Positions 19,896-32,330 of a stretch of 64,000 bases of DNA are shown here, in pieces; position 1 is the first letter of the stretch; the number at the start of each line of letters is the position of its first letter. The position numbers were made by a program, and so were the translations under genes. The notes under the pieces are model-generated. The model was not told where the DNA came from. It searched no databases and worked only from the letters and a program-made list of their open reading frames with translations. The stretch comes from Helichrysum umbraculigerum (lineage: Eukaryota > Streptophyta > Magnoliopsida > Asterales > Asteraceae), in contig CATIUR010000004.1 in NCBI GenBank assembly GCA_949592205.1, positions 88,400,337 to 88,464,336 on the forward strand, given 5' to 3'.

Positions 19896-21620
19896 TGTCA
19901 GCAGCTTGGTCAAATAAGCTTCAATTAGTCTTCACCAATATACTCCCCAAGGAGATAGCTTGGTCAAATAAGTTTTCAACTAGTTTGAACCAACAAACTT
20001 CTTCATGTCTTCAACCATTAGAAACTCCCCCATTGAAATAGCATGGTCTTCAAATAAAATCTTGATGTCCAGATTCATGTGACTGACACACATTTATCAT
20101 ACAATAAGATCTTCAAACTCTGTGACCATCTCTCAATCATCAACAACTTCTCCAATAGAATTTATCTTCATAGTCTTTGGAGAGTAATCGACATCCTTTA
20201 CATCTTCAATATTTGACTTTAACAAGATATGTGATATTGAAGAAAATAACATAGAAATAAAATCTCTTTGTATTTTTCTTTATAAATGAAAAGTAAAGAA
20301 TACATAAAAATAAAGATTAAAATAAGTTGGGGATTAGATTGTTTTAGGTCTGCTTAGAGATCTAATCAGGCCAACATGCAATTATTAGAAAATAGTAAGT
20401 GTTATTTCGATCATCAGTATATTTGTCCACTTTAAGTTTACTTAACATATTTAAAGAAACTTTTATAAAAATTATTTCAAGACGATTATTGGTATTGTTT
20501 GTCCACCTAAACATGTTACATCCGTGTATGTGAGCTAGCCTTTATTGTTTGTATGAATATTATTTTGTGAATGCCGTTATATGATATACCGATAAAATTT
20601 TGTAAAACTCATGACACTGAATGATCTACAGACAAGGTAGAGATTACAAGACCAAGTTTATCTTAGCTATCTCGTAACATACACTTGAAATTTAAACTTA
20701 GACAAATATCAAACATATTATGAAAATACTAGTGGTCCCAGGTCTGTACTTAGTACAACAGAGAGTCCCTTAGTATGAACAAAACATGTTTGAGACTATT
20801 GGCATAACTAATGGTTTCAGGTCTGTACAGTAGTACAACAATAGTTACCAGTAGTTAAGCTAATAGCCATATTATTACTATTTGCCAATTTTGCATTTAC
20901 AGAATTATTATGACAGTGTATGGCATTACCTTAGTTCATCAATTAAGACTTATTTCGTACATCATATAGCAGTTTTCACAAGATAATAGACAAGTATTAT
21001 TTTTATTTTCTTAATAACTCAGAGACCGGTGTGTATCATGCCTACCAATACATCATATGATGAAACTAATGTTTATAAAAGCTATTTTAAGTATGCTAGA
21101 TAAACCTACTGATACATCAAGGATAAACCTTAAAATTTCCATTTTTATACATATCATCTGATGTACTATCATTTCCCAAGTTGTTTACAGACACAACCCA
21201 AATGATTAAAATAGAATTAAGAATCTTGCTGTTCACATTTCTGATCCAAATAATTAGAATTTTTTAAAGTTTAAAATTACTCTCCCTGAACAACAAATTC
21301 TTTTCGTAATTTCAATTCAAAGGTACTCCCCTTAAATATAAAACATATTTTTATATTTTTAATTTAACAAATTTCGCAACATTGCATTTCTTTGATAATA
21401 AAAAGTACAAAGAATGGCTGTTGCATTTCTAACAAATAAAAATAGATAATGTTAAAATAAAAGTTCCAAAATCACATATCAAGTCAAGTCAAATCCTTTT
21501 AACACTTTTACCACCTCGATACTTCATAAACTTCATTCATCCAATCGCGAAGCATCACACATAACTACCTTGAAAACAACCTTCTTGCAGTCACAAAGAT
21601 ATTAGCTATAAAAAACCTGA
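19896..21620 (-). other. Noncoding post-pol region of copia G
   Basis: It is AT-rich without an ORF of interest. Blocks such as CAGGTCTGTAC..AGTACAACA occur twice (20735-20780 and 20818-20850), and the same block is in D near 38850-38900. A 30-bp segment at 21478-21507 is an exact inverted copy of 19389-19418. Confidence 0.6.
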
Positions 21621-21649
21621 CTGCACCACCACAAACAATCAAATATTAG
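21621..21649 (-). promoter_or_regulatory. Gag stop with branch-point-like CTAAT and 3' splice-site-like TGCAG (G)
   Basis: On the minus strand the gag TAA lies in CTAAT, a plant branch-point match. A T/G-rich stretch then leads to GGTGCAG, 29 nt from first to last base. D and E have the same arrangement at 28 nt. Confidence 0.5.
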
Positions 21650-22899
21650 ATTTTATGGGACACCCAAGCCTTGATAGACTTGGGTTGTCCACTATCGTCC
21701 ATAATCATCACATCCATGAGTTTATGATACTTTAAAAACTCAGTTGATTTCATAGATGTGTTATTTGTGGATTTTGGTTTCCAAACCTGCTTAGGTTCAG
21801 ATGATTTGTTTTCAACAATGTTGTGATGTTGAACTTGAGCTCTACTAGGCACAACTTTGTTTACTCTATCCATAGGTTTTGGAGAGTTTGATGCACAACT
21901 AGATACAGGCGAATACGAACCACGCCTCGAAAAAGATTTTGAAAAAGAATTCCTAAAAGAGAAAGTTCTTGGCATCCCTCTACCAAACCTATCTAGGGAT
22001 AACAACTTACAATCCCTAATGATATGGCCTTGTTGACCACAACGAAAACAAGAACGTCTCTCAACATGCGATTGATTCCAATGAGTTCCCTCAAATTGTT
22101 TCGGTGGAGGACAATACACAGAAGGTCTATTAACAGAAACATTTGTTGAACATGCACTCTTTGGTGAACATGTTGAAGTAGATGTTCCTGAGGTTGAGCT
22201 AGTTGATGTTGAACATTTAGTATATTCAGATTTCTCAACTAGTTTATCTTTCTTTATATTCTTCACAAATGACTGTGAATTATGTGAAGATTTAAAATGT
22301 GAATCCCTTTTAATTTTAACATTTGAGGATTCATTGTCAACCTTAGCTTTGCCTTTGCATTTAAAACGTTCATCATTTTCAGTTGTAATGGTGAAATTTC
22401 CAGGTGTGACATTTATTTTCTCAACCTTAATGGTAGACTCTTCAGGTATATCTTCTACCACAACAACCTCCTCAACACTAACCGGAGGTTTATTTTCAGC
22501 TTTAACAAATGTAGGCCTAACAAGCTTGGCCTTTTTGATTGGCTCATTAACTGATGGATTAACAGATTTTGCATCTCCTTTGGAAGAAGAAGAAGGCACA
22601 AAGTCTTTGATGGAATCCTTAGATGGCATTGGTAGATAGTCCTTAGGAGGTGGTACATGGTGAAAACCAAGACCAGCCTTACTTTTGGTATCTGTCCTTT
22701 GCGATTGAAGAATTTCATCAAGTACCAAAGAGGATGTAGAAAAGTTTGAAAGCTTTCGTTTTAAATCAAGAACTTCAGCCTGTGAATCATCAAGTTCTTT
22801 CTTTACTGAAGTTAGTATTTCAACATAACTTCCAATTTCATCTTGCTGTTCAAAAATTTTAGCTTTCAATTCTTTCTTTTCTTCAAAAATGGCTTTCAA
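21646..22899 (-). CDS. gag: Gag C-terminal part of copia G
   Basis: A 417-codon open frame has a coiled-coil start (residues about 1-50, EEKKELKAKIFEQQDEIGS), a Ser/Pro/Lys-rich linker, and one zinc knuckle CFRCGQQGHIIRDC. It ends in KAWVSHKI, parallel to AWVPLEN in D and VWVPKRN in E. The gag domain is missing: the frame is blocked upstream by TAA near 22917, and D's LTR begins at 22938. No protease follows. It could make only a truncated nucleocapsid-like protein. Confidence 0.8.
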   Translation of the reverse strand: MKAIFEEKKELKAKIFEQQDEIGSYVEILTSVKKELDDSQAEVLDLKRKLSNFSTSSLVLDEILQSQRTDTKSKAGLGFHHVPPPKDYLPMPSKDSIKDFVPSSSSKGDAKSVNPSVNEPIKKAKLVRPTFVKAENKPPVSVEEVVVVEDIPEESTIKVEKINVTPGNFTITTENDERFKCKGKAKVDNESSNVKIKRDSHFKSSHNSQSFVKNIKKDKLVEKSEYTKCSTSTSSTSGTSTSTCSPKSACSTNVSVNRPSVYCPPPKQFEGTHWNQSHVERRSCFRCGQQGHIIRDCKLLSLDRFGRGMPRTFSFRNSFSKSFSRRGSYSPVSSCASNSPKPMDRVNKVVPSRAQVQHHNIVENKSSEPKQVWKPKSTNNTSMKSTEFLKYHKLMDVMIMDDSGQPKSIKAWVSHKI

Positions 22900-22937
22900 C
22901 TTTTTCTCACATACCTTTTAATTTTCTCTTAACATAT

Positions 22938-23540
22938 TGTTGAGACATAGATTGTGACAACAGATCTAGCTTGAAATAGGACTGGTGTAATTATTATCCT
23001 GTTTGTGTATTGGTTTCGATTTGTAAATAAATGATATTAGTTTTGATATTAATATTCGTTAAATATATTAGTTTGTTAAAGTGTTAGAAGAATATCGAAT
23101 ACAAACTAAAGTCATAGGCTTGGCGAGTTGAGAACTCAAGTCGCAAGACTTGGTCTTGCGAGTTGAGAACTGAACTCATGATAGTGGCAACGAACCGTAG
23201 CGAGCCGAGCTGAGTTATGGGCTTGGGCCGTCTGCGAGTCGAGTCAACTCACGAGCCCACAGGCTGCAAGTTGAGCTGCGATATTTAAATGATTTCGGTT
23301 TATGAAATCATTAGCTTTTGCGAATCAGAATTTTTGGCCTTCTGCGATTTTAGTTTCCAGAGAAAAACCTAACAACTAACGGCTAGGCTCTGATTATCTA
23401 AGATTAAAACATAGCATATTAGTTGATAATCATAGTAACGCGAACTTATTCGTTATAGTAACATATAACACGTATTGAGGGATTCCGCACCTTAATACTA
23501 CAGATAACGAAGTTATCGATCCAAGAACTAGGGACTTACA
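22938..23540 (+). repeat. 5' LTR of copia D (603 bp)
   Basis: It runs from TGTTGAGACATAG to GGGACTTACA. A motif array between about 23118 and 23280 repeats GCGAGTTGAG-type words, including GCGAGTTGAGAACTCAAGTCGC, a near-palindrome. A weak TATA-like TATTTAAAT follows at 23282-23290. Confidence 0.85.
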
Positions 23541-23542
23541 AT

Positions 23543-23562
23543 TGGTATCAGAGCTTTCGGGC
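23543..23562 (+). other. Primer-binding site of copia D
   Basis: TGGTATCAGAGCTTTCGGGC lies two bases after the LTR; its first 12 bases match the initiator tRNA-Met 3' end. Confidence 0.9.
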
Positions 23563-23588
23563 TAAATACCAGTAAGTTCGAGGTTATT

Positions 23589-26500
23589 TGTGACAACTCT
23601 CCAAATTAGGTATTAATTAACATTTAAGCATGTGCATTCTTACGCTAATTTCCTGATTAAGTTTTAACAAAACTATTTGATGTGATGTAAGTCTAGCAAG
23701 CCCAGTACTTTTAAACAAAAAGTAATATGCAATACGTAAGTATTTAAAAGTTACGTACAAATATATCGGAACGAACCCGACAAAAATAAATAACAAAAGT
23801 TTCGTGATACAAAAATAATTAATAATGAAATTATTAATTAAGAGTATTTATATATCTATAACTTATAGATCAAATGGTCTGAATATACGTTTAACATAAA
23901 ATGTATTATAACACGAACAGAAACAATTCTAAAACGTGCATAAAATGTCCAAATTTGAAAAGTGTTATTTTTTTTAGCACGTTGTAAAGTATTTAGAACA
24001 ATACTTCAAAATATGAAACCCTAAATTAACTGAAATTTGGCGCTCAAATAGTTGAACGCAGTAAAATGTACAAAATTATACATCTATTTAAAATAATGAT
24101 AACATCATTATTCTGATTATAAATAACGAACCAGGAGAACACCTACAAAATAAAAATATAAAATGTTTATTTTTATATTGCTATAATTATACCCGTACTC
24201 GAAATTGTAGTACACAAACCGGCCACCAAACTCAAATAATTGAGGAGACCGGCTCTGTAAATAACCATACTCGTTTGATTTTATTACTCCCTCCATTTCT
24301 TTCTGAGATCATCTCCAACACACACACACACATACTCTCACCCACCCAAATAATTGAGTTCTTGCTCCTGTTCTTCTTCTTTCATCTGGAACAACAACAA
24401 GATCATAACCAGGAAGCAGTAGCTGTAGTAGAACAACAAGGCCAGGAACAACCACCTCATCATCATCATCATCGTTCATCATTTTCATCTTCTTCTCTTT
24501 GTAAGGAAACTCCAAATTCTTAATTTCCTTACTTTAAATTTGTGTTCTAACATGTTTATATAACTTAATCTATGTATATAACATATATATATGAAAGATT
24601 GAAGGTTTGATCATGAAAATGTTTTTATAACCCAAAACTTCAAATACAAAATCAATACATGAAAACATGTTATAAAGGTGTAATAAGTTGTTAAAATGCT
24701 ATATATTGATTGTATAAACGTTTGGGTTTGATGTACAAATGATTTGAAGCTAAAAAGATCGAGCATATAAATGCTCTGTAACAAACAGAACCTGCAAAAC
24801 GAAGCTAGATCCGGCGGATCACCTCATGATCCCGCGGATCCTCTACTGAAAACACAACGAATCCGGCGGATTCAAGGGAATCCGGCAGATTCCCATGTCT
24901 GACCCGCACATCGCGATCGTTTAAACTTCGATGACCGAGTAAAAGACACCTATGATCCGGCGGATCATAAAGTGATCCGGCGGATCCTAAACTAAACACG
25001 CACACTTAACTTTGTGAACGACAACGATACACGAGTAATTGACAAGCTCGATCCGGCGGATCACTATATGATCCGGTGGATCCTTCCATTTATATACCGA
25101 TCCGGCGGCTCAGTGGTTAGATCCGGCGGATCCACTTAAACTCAAACGAATCCGGCGGATTCATGTGAATCCGGCGGATTCCCCATTTTATTATTGGATC
25201 CGGCGGATTCAAATAGAATCCGGCGGATTCCCACCTCTGGTCAACAACCTGACTTTTATTTTTAAATACAAAACAATTTCGTTAACAATTACAATTGTTA
25301 CGATACATTCACGAGACAATGTAAACTATTAATAAAACATTAATGTGATTTATCCGAAACACGGATGTTGGTCTATTTAAACTTGTACGAACGATATATA
25401 TATAAATGTATATATGAATATGGACTTTGTAAATTATACGATTTGAATACAATTATATTATCGGGATATTTAACACTTATTAAACAAACGCGACGATATC
25501 AAAAACAAATGACATCTATTTTATAAACGGGATAAATATACTAACAAGTTTTGTAACAAATAAAACTTGTAACCTTTTAAATACGAAACAACGTATTACA
25601 ATATATATAAATATATACGAGAACACACGTTATATATAGACACAAAAGACATTTGAATTATATTCACAATGATACGTTTTCTTAAACAAATGAAAACTTA
25701 TATATATTTAATATACGTAAATAATGTATTGGTTAAATATATATACATACGACACTTAAGAAATATATATTCACATATATATGTGCAAATGGATTACACG
25801 TTTAACAAACGTACAACTTAATAATATACAACAAGTATATTTACATACGTATACATATATAAAACAAATATATGTACAGACAATGATATTGAAATGACAA
25901 ATCGAATTATATGTACAACTATATACAAAGTATATGTACAAATGAAAACAAAACGACCTTCCGTTAAATAAACAATCACATATTGGTTTGTACACTTACA
26001 AGTGTACGACTGAGAAATAATAACGTTATTTCCACACCATGTCACTAACAAAGTTAACAACTTACATTAATAAGAAATCAACCATTTCTTCAAACAAACA
26101 AACTGTTAACATAAGTGATTAAAACAAATCAAACGTACTTATGTTAATATATTTATTGTATTTAGGTTAACAAACCTTGGGCAATTATCTGTTTGGCTGC
26201 TAGCTTTCATACCGAGCAAATCACCGTGAGTTCACAGCCCCTACTTTACAAATGTTTTATGCTTTTAAACATAGGGGTGTAAACATAGAAACTGCATGCA
26301 AACACATGCAGCAAATTATATAAATGCTTTATTGCTTTATACAACTGTTTGACATGAACTATTATTTCACAACTGTTTTGGGGAATTAGACAACAAATCC
26401 TAGTACGGACCAGACTTGAGATGTGTGCATGAAAGACCTTATGTCATGCAGACTATAACCATTAGCTAGGTGACTCTAGCCACTGAGTATACGAATAGTA

Positions 26501-27364
26501 CTATTGCCGTGACGACCCTCCTGTGGATGGAGCGTATACTTAATTGTCCTTCAGGCAAACAACATAAGTTTTGGTTGTGGTTTGGTTATAGGGTTAGGTC
26601 GCGTTACTTTAACCTGCGAGGTTTAGCTCACCTTTCAGGGGATTATAGTCTAAGCATTTCCCACATATTATTTAGGATGAACATATCCTACAACTGTTTT
26701 ACTTCAGTATACGTACTGATTATATTTATATTTTGGTAAACAACCAGACATACATTTTGGGTAACAACCCACATAAAACTATATTTTGGGGTAACTATCC
26801 CTAAAATCTTATAAATTGCAAAACCTGCAAACATTTATTTATTGAATAACATTTCAATAATTTAACCACAAATGGTTTAACATACCACATATTTATACAA
26901 AACCTGTGAATTCACTCAACATATTTGTTGACGACTTTCTTTCTATGTTTTACAAGAAATTAGCTATGTAAGTAAGGATCGCATGCATTCAGGATGGACA
27001 ACCCTGGACTACTTAGGATGCCATATATTTTGGGACAGCTTTTGAGGATTTCCACTGTATTACTGCAGACATTGCAGTTATACTCATGAAATCTTATTTT
27101 AACATATGTATTGTAAAACTTAAATGTTTTAAACCTTATTACTACTGTACGACTTACATAGTCGTACTATTTTTGTAACAACTGTTTAAACTGGCATCCT
27201 TTATATATTATGTTCTGTATGATCATATGCTCTGATACGATGAATGCACAATTGTAACGTCATCACCCCGTTGTTAAACTGTTTACACATAATGCTTCCG
27301 CCAATTATAACTTGCTTCCGCTAAACATTAAATAAACACAATTATGGATTTTCGGGGTGTGACA
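23589..27364 (+). mobile_element. Solo LTR L1 (Ty3/gypsy, Tekay-like, 3776 bp)
   Basis: It begins TGTGACAACTC and ends GGGGTGTGACA, with TTATT at 23584-23588 and 27365-27369. D's leader continues across it. Its 3' end resembles B's LTR (ATGCTCTGATACG, CTTCCGCTAAACA). A CA/CAT-rich leader at about 24310-24500 is followed by GTAAGG at 24501. No internal region is present, so it is a solo LTR left by LTR-LTR recombination. Small ORFs inside are not credible genes. Confidence 0.9.
24808..25231. repeat. Array of paired (G)ATCCGGCGGAT(C) dyads in L1
   Basis: About 14 copies of GATCCGGCGGATC or GAATCCGGCGGATTC occur mostly in pairs 7-10 bp apart, with point variants (CCCGCGG, CCGGTGG, CCGGCAG). Each unit is a dyad around CCGGCGG. 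Confidence 0.92.
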
Positions 27365-27554
27365 TTATTCGTGTTAATAACGTGTGATTTAGGGTTGTTT
27401 TGACGTGCATAAGTGTGTAAAAACAATCAAAATCATTCTCTGGACGTTTTTGGGTTTGTTTACAGTCGAAATCTACTGATTTTAACGTAAAAATACCTAA
27501 AACTTTCGTTTTCGGGTTTTTCAGCCATTTCCCGAACTGAGATTAGGGTTTCAG

Positions 27555-27745
27555 CAGCGTCTGCGAACCGAGTTGAACTTGCGAACCAAGTTGAGGTCTG
27601 CGAGTCGAACTAAGATCTCTTGCGAACCGAGATCACTTGCGAACTGACATCACTGCGATCCGAACTGAGATTTGCGAACTGAGTCTTGCAAATCGAGCTG
27701 AGATTGCGAGTTGAATTGAGTTCCTGCGAATCGAGTTTTCTGAAT
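27555..27745. repeat. GCGARYCGAGTTGA motif array in D leader
   Basis: Roughly ten copies of TGCGAACCGAG/TGCGAGTCGA-like words precede gag. The same word family is in D's LTR and near D's internal promoter. Confidence 0.8.
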
Positions 27746-27758
27746 TCGCGAAGACAGT

Positions 27759-30584
27759 TTGACTTTTGAATTTACGATGTCTGATCTAAGTAGAATGATC
27801 GAGATGGAACACGAGGTTGGAAAATCTAATGTTCCACCTAAATTGTTGAAGATTGAAGACTACTATAACTGGAAGGACATATTTGAATCTTACTGTAGAT
27901 TTCATGATCTATCGATTTGGATTTGTATCAAGAATGGATTCACGGCACCTACTCAAACGGTTAACAATGCAACCGTTACTCTTACATATAGCCGTATGAG
28001 TGATCAACAAAAAGAGGAGTATAAGATGGAGAATAGATCTCATTCTGCAATCAGGATGAGTCTACCTAAAGAAATCAACCATCAACTCAAATCTTTTCAA
28101 ACTGCTAGAACGCTCTGGGAAGCGCTCGAGAAAAGATGTGAGGGAAGTCCTCGAGTGAAGGCAAGCAGGAAGAATCTCCTCAAGAAGCAGTTTACTATCA
28201 TTAAGGCTTTAAAGGGAGAAGATCTTGATGCTTATACCACTAGATTCTACCACTTGCTGAGTGAGCTAGAAAACTATGAAATTGTCACTACTGAGACAGA
28301 AAGAACCGACAAGTTTATTGAGGGTTTACCGTCTAAGTGGGAAATGTATGGTGTGATGCTCAAGGACAATGATGAAAGGTATGCAACCATGACCTTAGAG
28401 CAGGTCATTGACAAGCTAAAAGGTTATGATTTCACTAAGAAATCGAGAGAAACAGATTCTGATCAGGTTCAGAATCCTGGGCTATATCATGGGAAATCAA
28501 ATCTCTCAACTGCTTCATCTAGTTCGACTACTGCACTGTTAGTTGGTAATACTGATGAAAATGGTGAAATGATAACAGATGATTTGTGCCTACTTACCTC
28601 ATCTGGTAATGAAACTAAAGGTACAACTGCCGAGAAGTCAGCTCAAGGGCATCAAAAGATGCCGATGAGTGTGAAATCTGCAGAGCAGTAATTATATGTT
28701 CTTGCATCCTTTGTTGCTTCCTACGAAAACTACATTCAAGGAAAGCTTAATGATCCTGTTCTTTTTGATGAAGATTATGAGCAAATTGATCCCGATTATG
28801 TGGAAGAATTAGATCTTCATGATCAATTAGCAATGTTGTCCAAGAAAGTGAAGAGTTTTCTGAAAAGAACTGGCAAGAAAGTGGTAGGTAATCGATCCGG
28901 ATTTGACAAGTCTAAAATTAAGTGTTTCAATTGTCATGGCATTGGACACTTTGCTCGAGAATGTCAATGACCGAAGATCGATTCTGGCAATAGCAAACAA
29001 GGCTCGGGAAGTACTTTAGCTTCCAAAGCCTTAGTTGTGAAACAGTTAGATGGATCTTATGATTGGCAAGCTCAGTCTGAGGAAGCTCTCATGTCTGAGA
29101 TTGATGATCAAGAGATGACTGCTGAGTCCACAAGCTATATGCCTACTGATGTTGAGGTGAAGGTGCTGGAGATTCAAGAGAAAGCAAGTGATGATGACGT
29201 GCTGTACATGGATTCAACTGCTGATATGAGTCCAGATGACTTTGTGGCACGCATGGCTGAAGTACAAACTGAAAAGAAAAGGGTATGTTTGGATATTATT
29301 ACTCTTGCTGATGTTTGTTATCTAGTTACTGATTTACAATCTCAAGTAAGTGTCTTAACTATGTCTAATCAGAATCTGTCATCTCAAGTTAGTGCTTTTA
29401 ATGATTCTAATAATACTATAATATCTGAACTTGAACAAGCTAAAAGTGATGTCCTTAGGTTAAGTACAGATAATGTAGATCTTAAGAATAAGATTAAGTC
29501 TGATGTTTCTGATAAGATTGCACTTAGAGATACCATAAATGAAAAGGATATAATCATAGATGGTCTCTATATGAACATTAATGACTTGAATCAAACAATA
29601 GCTGATAGGGATAGAGAGCTAGCTGAGTTTAAGCAGAAGTTAGTTGAGCAAAATCGTAAGATTGAAACTTATAGAACTTTAGAAATGGATAGAATGCTAG
29701 ATGCTCAACGTAGTGTAAAGGACAAGACTGGGATAGGATACAATGATGTACCTCATCCTTTTAATGCCAATTACTCTAGTACTCCTGTAGATTCTGAAAT
29801 GACTGATGCTAGACCTGAGGAATTAGTAACTGATAAGCCTGAACAGTCAGAGGCACAGAAGAGTGTTGTTAAGAATTTGTCATCTGATAATAGTAAGATA
29901 TCACATCACACCAAAATACAGATTGTATCGGGTGGAGTGATTAATGATACTAAGACCGATGATAAGGTTAATAAGGAGAAAACATCTGATCCTTTAGTGC
30001 CTAAGACTCCGAATGAAAAAGCAAAAGTTAGTAAATCACGTAAACAGATGTCTTGCTTCAAATGTCACCAAAAGAGTCATGTAGCTTCGTGTTGTCCAAA
30101 CAAAAAGCCGGAAGCATCACATAAGTTAGTGATTAATGAAAAGACACAGACCAATTCTAGTTAAGTTATGGACAGGTTAGGTACCAAACCAGGATTAGGT
30201 AGCAAACCTGTAAATATCTTGAAAAGAGATGGTACTCGTAGTGTCTCTCCACCTAAGTCTAAATGGTCTTATACTCAATTTGATAATTCTTTCAATAAAC
30301 CTAGAGATAAGACACCGTCGAGATTTAGGACCCCCAGTAGAAACCACAGTCAGTTTGAGAGTGGTTCTACTTCACGTGCACAAGGACCAAGTTATGTGCC
30401 TAGGAGGTTTTCTACTCACTCTCCTCATAGGCAGAAGACTTCTGATCATCAACAGCCTCAAACTCCTGTGAAAGTAACCAAGACTCCCGATGGGAACAGT
30501 TATGGTTATTTCAAGGAAGTTCATATTGTTGATGATAAGAGAGAAACCAAGACCGTAATGGCTTGGGTCCCTCTTGAAAACTAA
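27759..30584 (+). pseudogene. gag: Gag of copia D (three in-frame stops)
   Basis: One frame runs from about 27777 (ATG, MSDLSRMIEMEHEV) to the stop at 30582, broken by TAA at 28689, TGA near 28968 and TAA at 30162. The order is a UBN2-type gag domain (KIEDYYNWKDIFESY, LWEALEKRCEGSP), a zinc knuckle CFNCHGIGHFAREC near 28925-28965, a long coiled-coil segment (about 29280-29700), a second Cys/His motif CFKCHQKSHVASCC, and a basic tail ending AWVPLEN. Length over 900 codons is large for copia and fits the SIRE type. It would form the particle and package RNA; this copy cannot. Confidence 0.85.
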
Positions 30585-30608
30585 TTGTGTACAACTTGTT
30601 ATGTGCAG
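30581..30608 (+). promoter_or_regulatory. Gag stop with CTAAT and TGCAG 28 nt apart (D)
   Basis: The gag TAA is inside CTAAT, and TATGTGCAG ends 28 nt after its first base. The protease frame follows. The layout matches E and G. Confidence 0.5.
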
Positions 30609-31210
30609 GAGCAGACTGTGAACAAGGACAGCTGGTGGTATGTAGACAGTGGATGCTCAAGACTCATGACAGGAGAATGAAGTCTACTGAAGGACTTCAA
30701 GGAAGGTCTCAAGCAAAAGGTTAACTTTGCAGGAGATAAAGGAGGAGTAATTACGAGAAAAGGAAAAGTTTCAAATGGAACTTTAACTCTTGAGAATGTG
30801 AACTACGTTGAAGAACTAACCCACAACCTAGTGAGTGTTTCCCAAGTCTGTGATAAAGGTCATCCAGTTCATTTTAATGAAAAGGAGGCTTTAGTTCTGA
30901 AGCCAGGCTTCACAATTCCTGAAGAATGGATATTGATGAGGGCATCAAGGAAGAAGGACATCTATGCTATCAACATGGGTGTTCCTAGCTCTTCAATGGT
31001 GTCTACATGTTTATTATCCAAGGCTTCTGAAGCAGACGCGTTATTATGGCATTGGAGAACGGCATACCTGAACTTTAGAAAGATGAACTATATAACTAAG
31101 AATGGATTAGTTCGGGGTGTACCACAAAAATGTTTTGAGTCTGAAGATAAGTGTGTTCCTTGCATGAAAGGAAAGCAACACAAGAAACCACACAGATCTA
31201 AGACTGAAAA
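30609..31210 (+). pseudogene. pol: Protease and pre-integrase domain of copia D
   Basis: In the same frame as gag, the protease motif WYVDSGCSR is followed by a TGA at 30678. The frame then runs through VNYVEELTHNLVSVSQVCD to the pre-integrase zinc region (ending CVPCMKGKQHKK). It is cut at 31210 by solo LTR H1, and the polyprotein resumes at 35433. Confidence 0.87.
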
Positions 31211-31865
31211 TGTAACATCCTCCGTACCGGTCTGGTAATTTCTATTATTTTAATCGAGTATTTAATTGTTTTAAAAATTACCTGGTATTATTTGTTAAAT
31301 TGAGAAACTTAGTTAAATAAGTCCCAGAACTTATTGTGACTAGTGAAATATTAGTCGTTTTAAATTACCTTAGTTAACGGTAAAATAAAATAAGTTTCTC
31401 GCAAAATGATTTTAGGTTCCAGACAATAGATTGAAAGGGGACTAGTTTTAAGTGGATACGGGTTCGGTTTGTATTTGAGCCGACCTATTATATATCTTTC
31501 CTTTTTAGGAAAGTTTCCATTTCCTTTGAAAAACCTAGAAACTAAAAACCTAAACTTAAGAAATCCTCTTCATAAGCAATTCTTGAGCTGTGATCTTGGA
31601 ACCAAATTTTAGCATCATCATCATCACCTTGTTCTTCCTCTTTGAATTGTAAGTAGTTTTCATGTTTAAATTCATGATCATAATTAGTAGAAGTTTTGTA
31701 TGATTTGGTGTTAAATTTAAGTACCAAACATGTTATAGTATACCTATATGATGATATATGAGGTCTGCGACTGTATTTCATGAGTTGGAAATTGATTTTG
31801 TGAGTTTGGTGTTAAAATTCGGGTTATGGGGTTTTGCTGGGCGATGATCACTGGTTCAGGGTATG

Positions 31866-32050
31866 AACCCGGCGGGTAATACCCGAACCCGGCGGGTAGT
31901 TCATCAAGACCAGGAACCCGGCTGGTAAACCGGGAACCCGACGGCTCGTATAGGCTTTAAAACGTGAAATAGTTCTGTTACCTTGAAATGGAAATTCACC
32001 CGGTTGTTTCGGGTTTTACCCGGCGGGTTCTTAGGCTACCCGGAGGGTAG
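31866..32050. repeat. AACCCGGCGGGTT motif cluster in H1
   Basis: GAACCCGGCGGGTAA and variants occur about seven times, the first two as a close pair. H2 has a decayed equivalent at about 58510-58710. Confidence 0.85.
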
Positions 32051-32330
32051 TGACCCGTTTTTGATGAATTTTGATTTTTAGTCTATTACAAGTTAAATGA
32101 TAATGCATTTAAGTGCATATGCTTAATTGTGATTGGTAGTATGTGATTAGGAACTTGTAATTGTAATGTTGATTATGTTAAGTTCCTATTGTTATAGATT
32201 GATATAAGTTAAGTATTGATGGTTCTAATTACTAACTTATATCTGATTGTGATTCTCAGATCCTCCAAAAGATAAGTGACTTCTGGACTCTGAGTTTTTG
32301 TGAAGACAAAGGTATCGGTGAGTGGATTTA

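Larger units (their letters stand above)
19421..22937 (-). mobile_element. Copia G: internally deleted SIRE-like copia, cut by D
   Basis: On the minus strand there is a gag C-terminal ORF, no pol, about 1.7 kb of noncoding post-pol sequence, a purine tract and a 3' LTR. The 5' part is missing because D's LTR starts at 22938. Post-pol sequence around 20700-20900 matches D's post-pol region near 38770-38900 in the same sense, so G and D are related. Confidence 0.8.

Noticed and set aside
23543..23562. tRNA gene fragments
   Set aside because: TGGTATCAGAGC sites here and elsewhere are primer-binding sites next to LTRs; no cloverleaf is present.
24275..24523. 82-codon ORF with His and Gln runs
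   Set aside because: It is the CA/CAT-rich leader of solo LTR L1, and the opposite strand is equally open.
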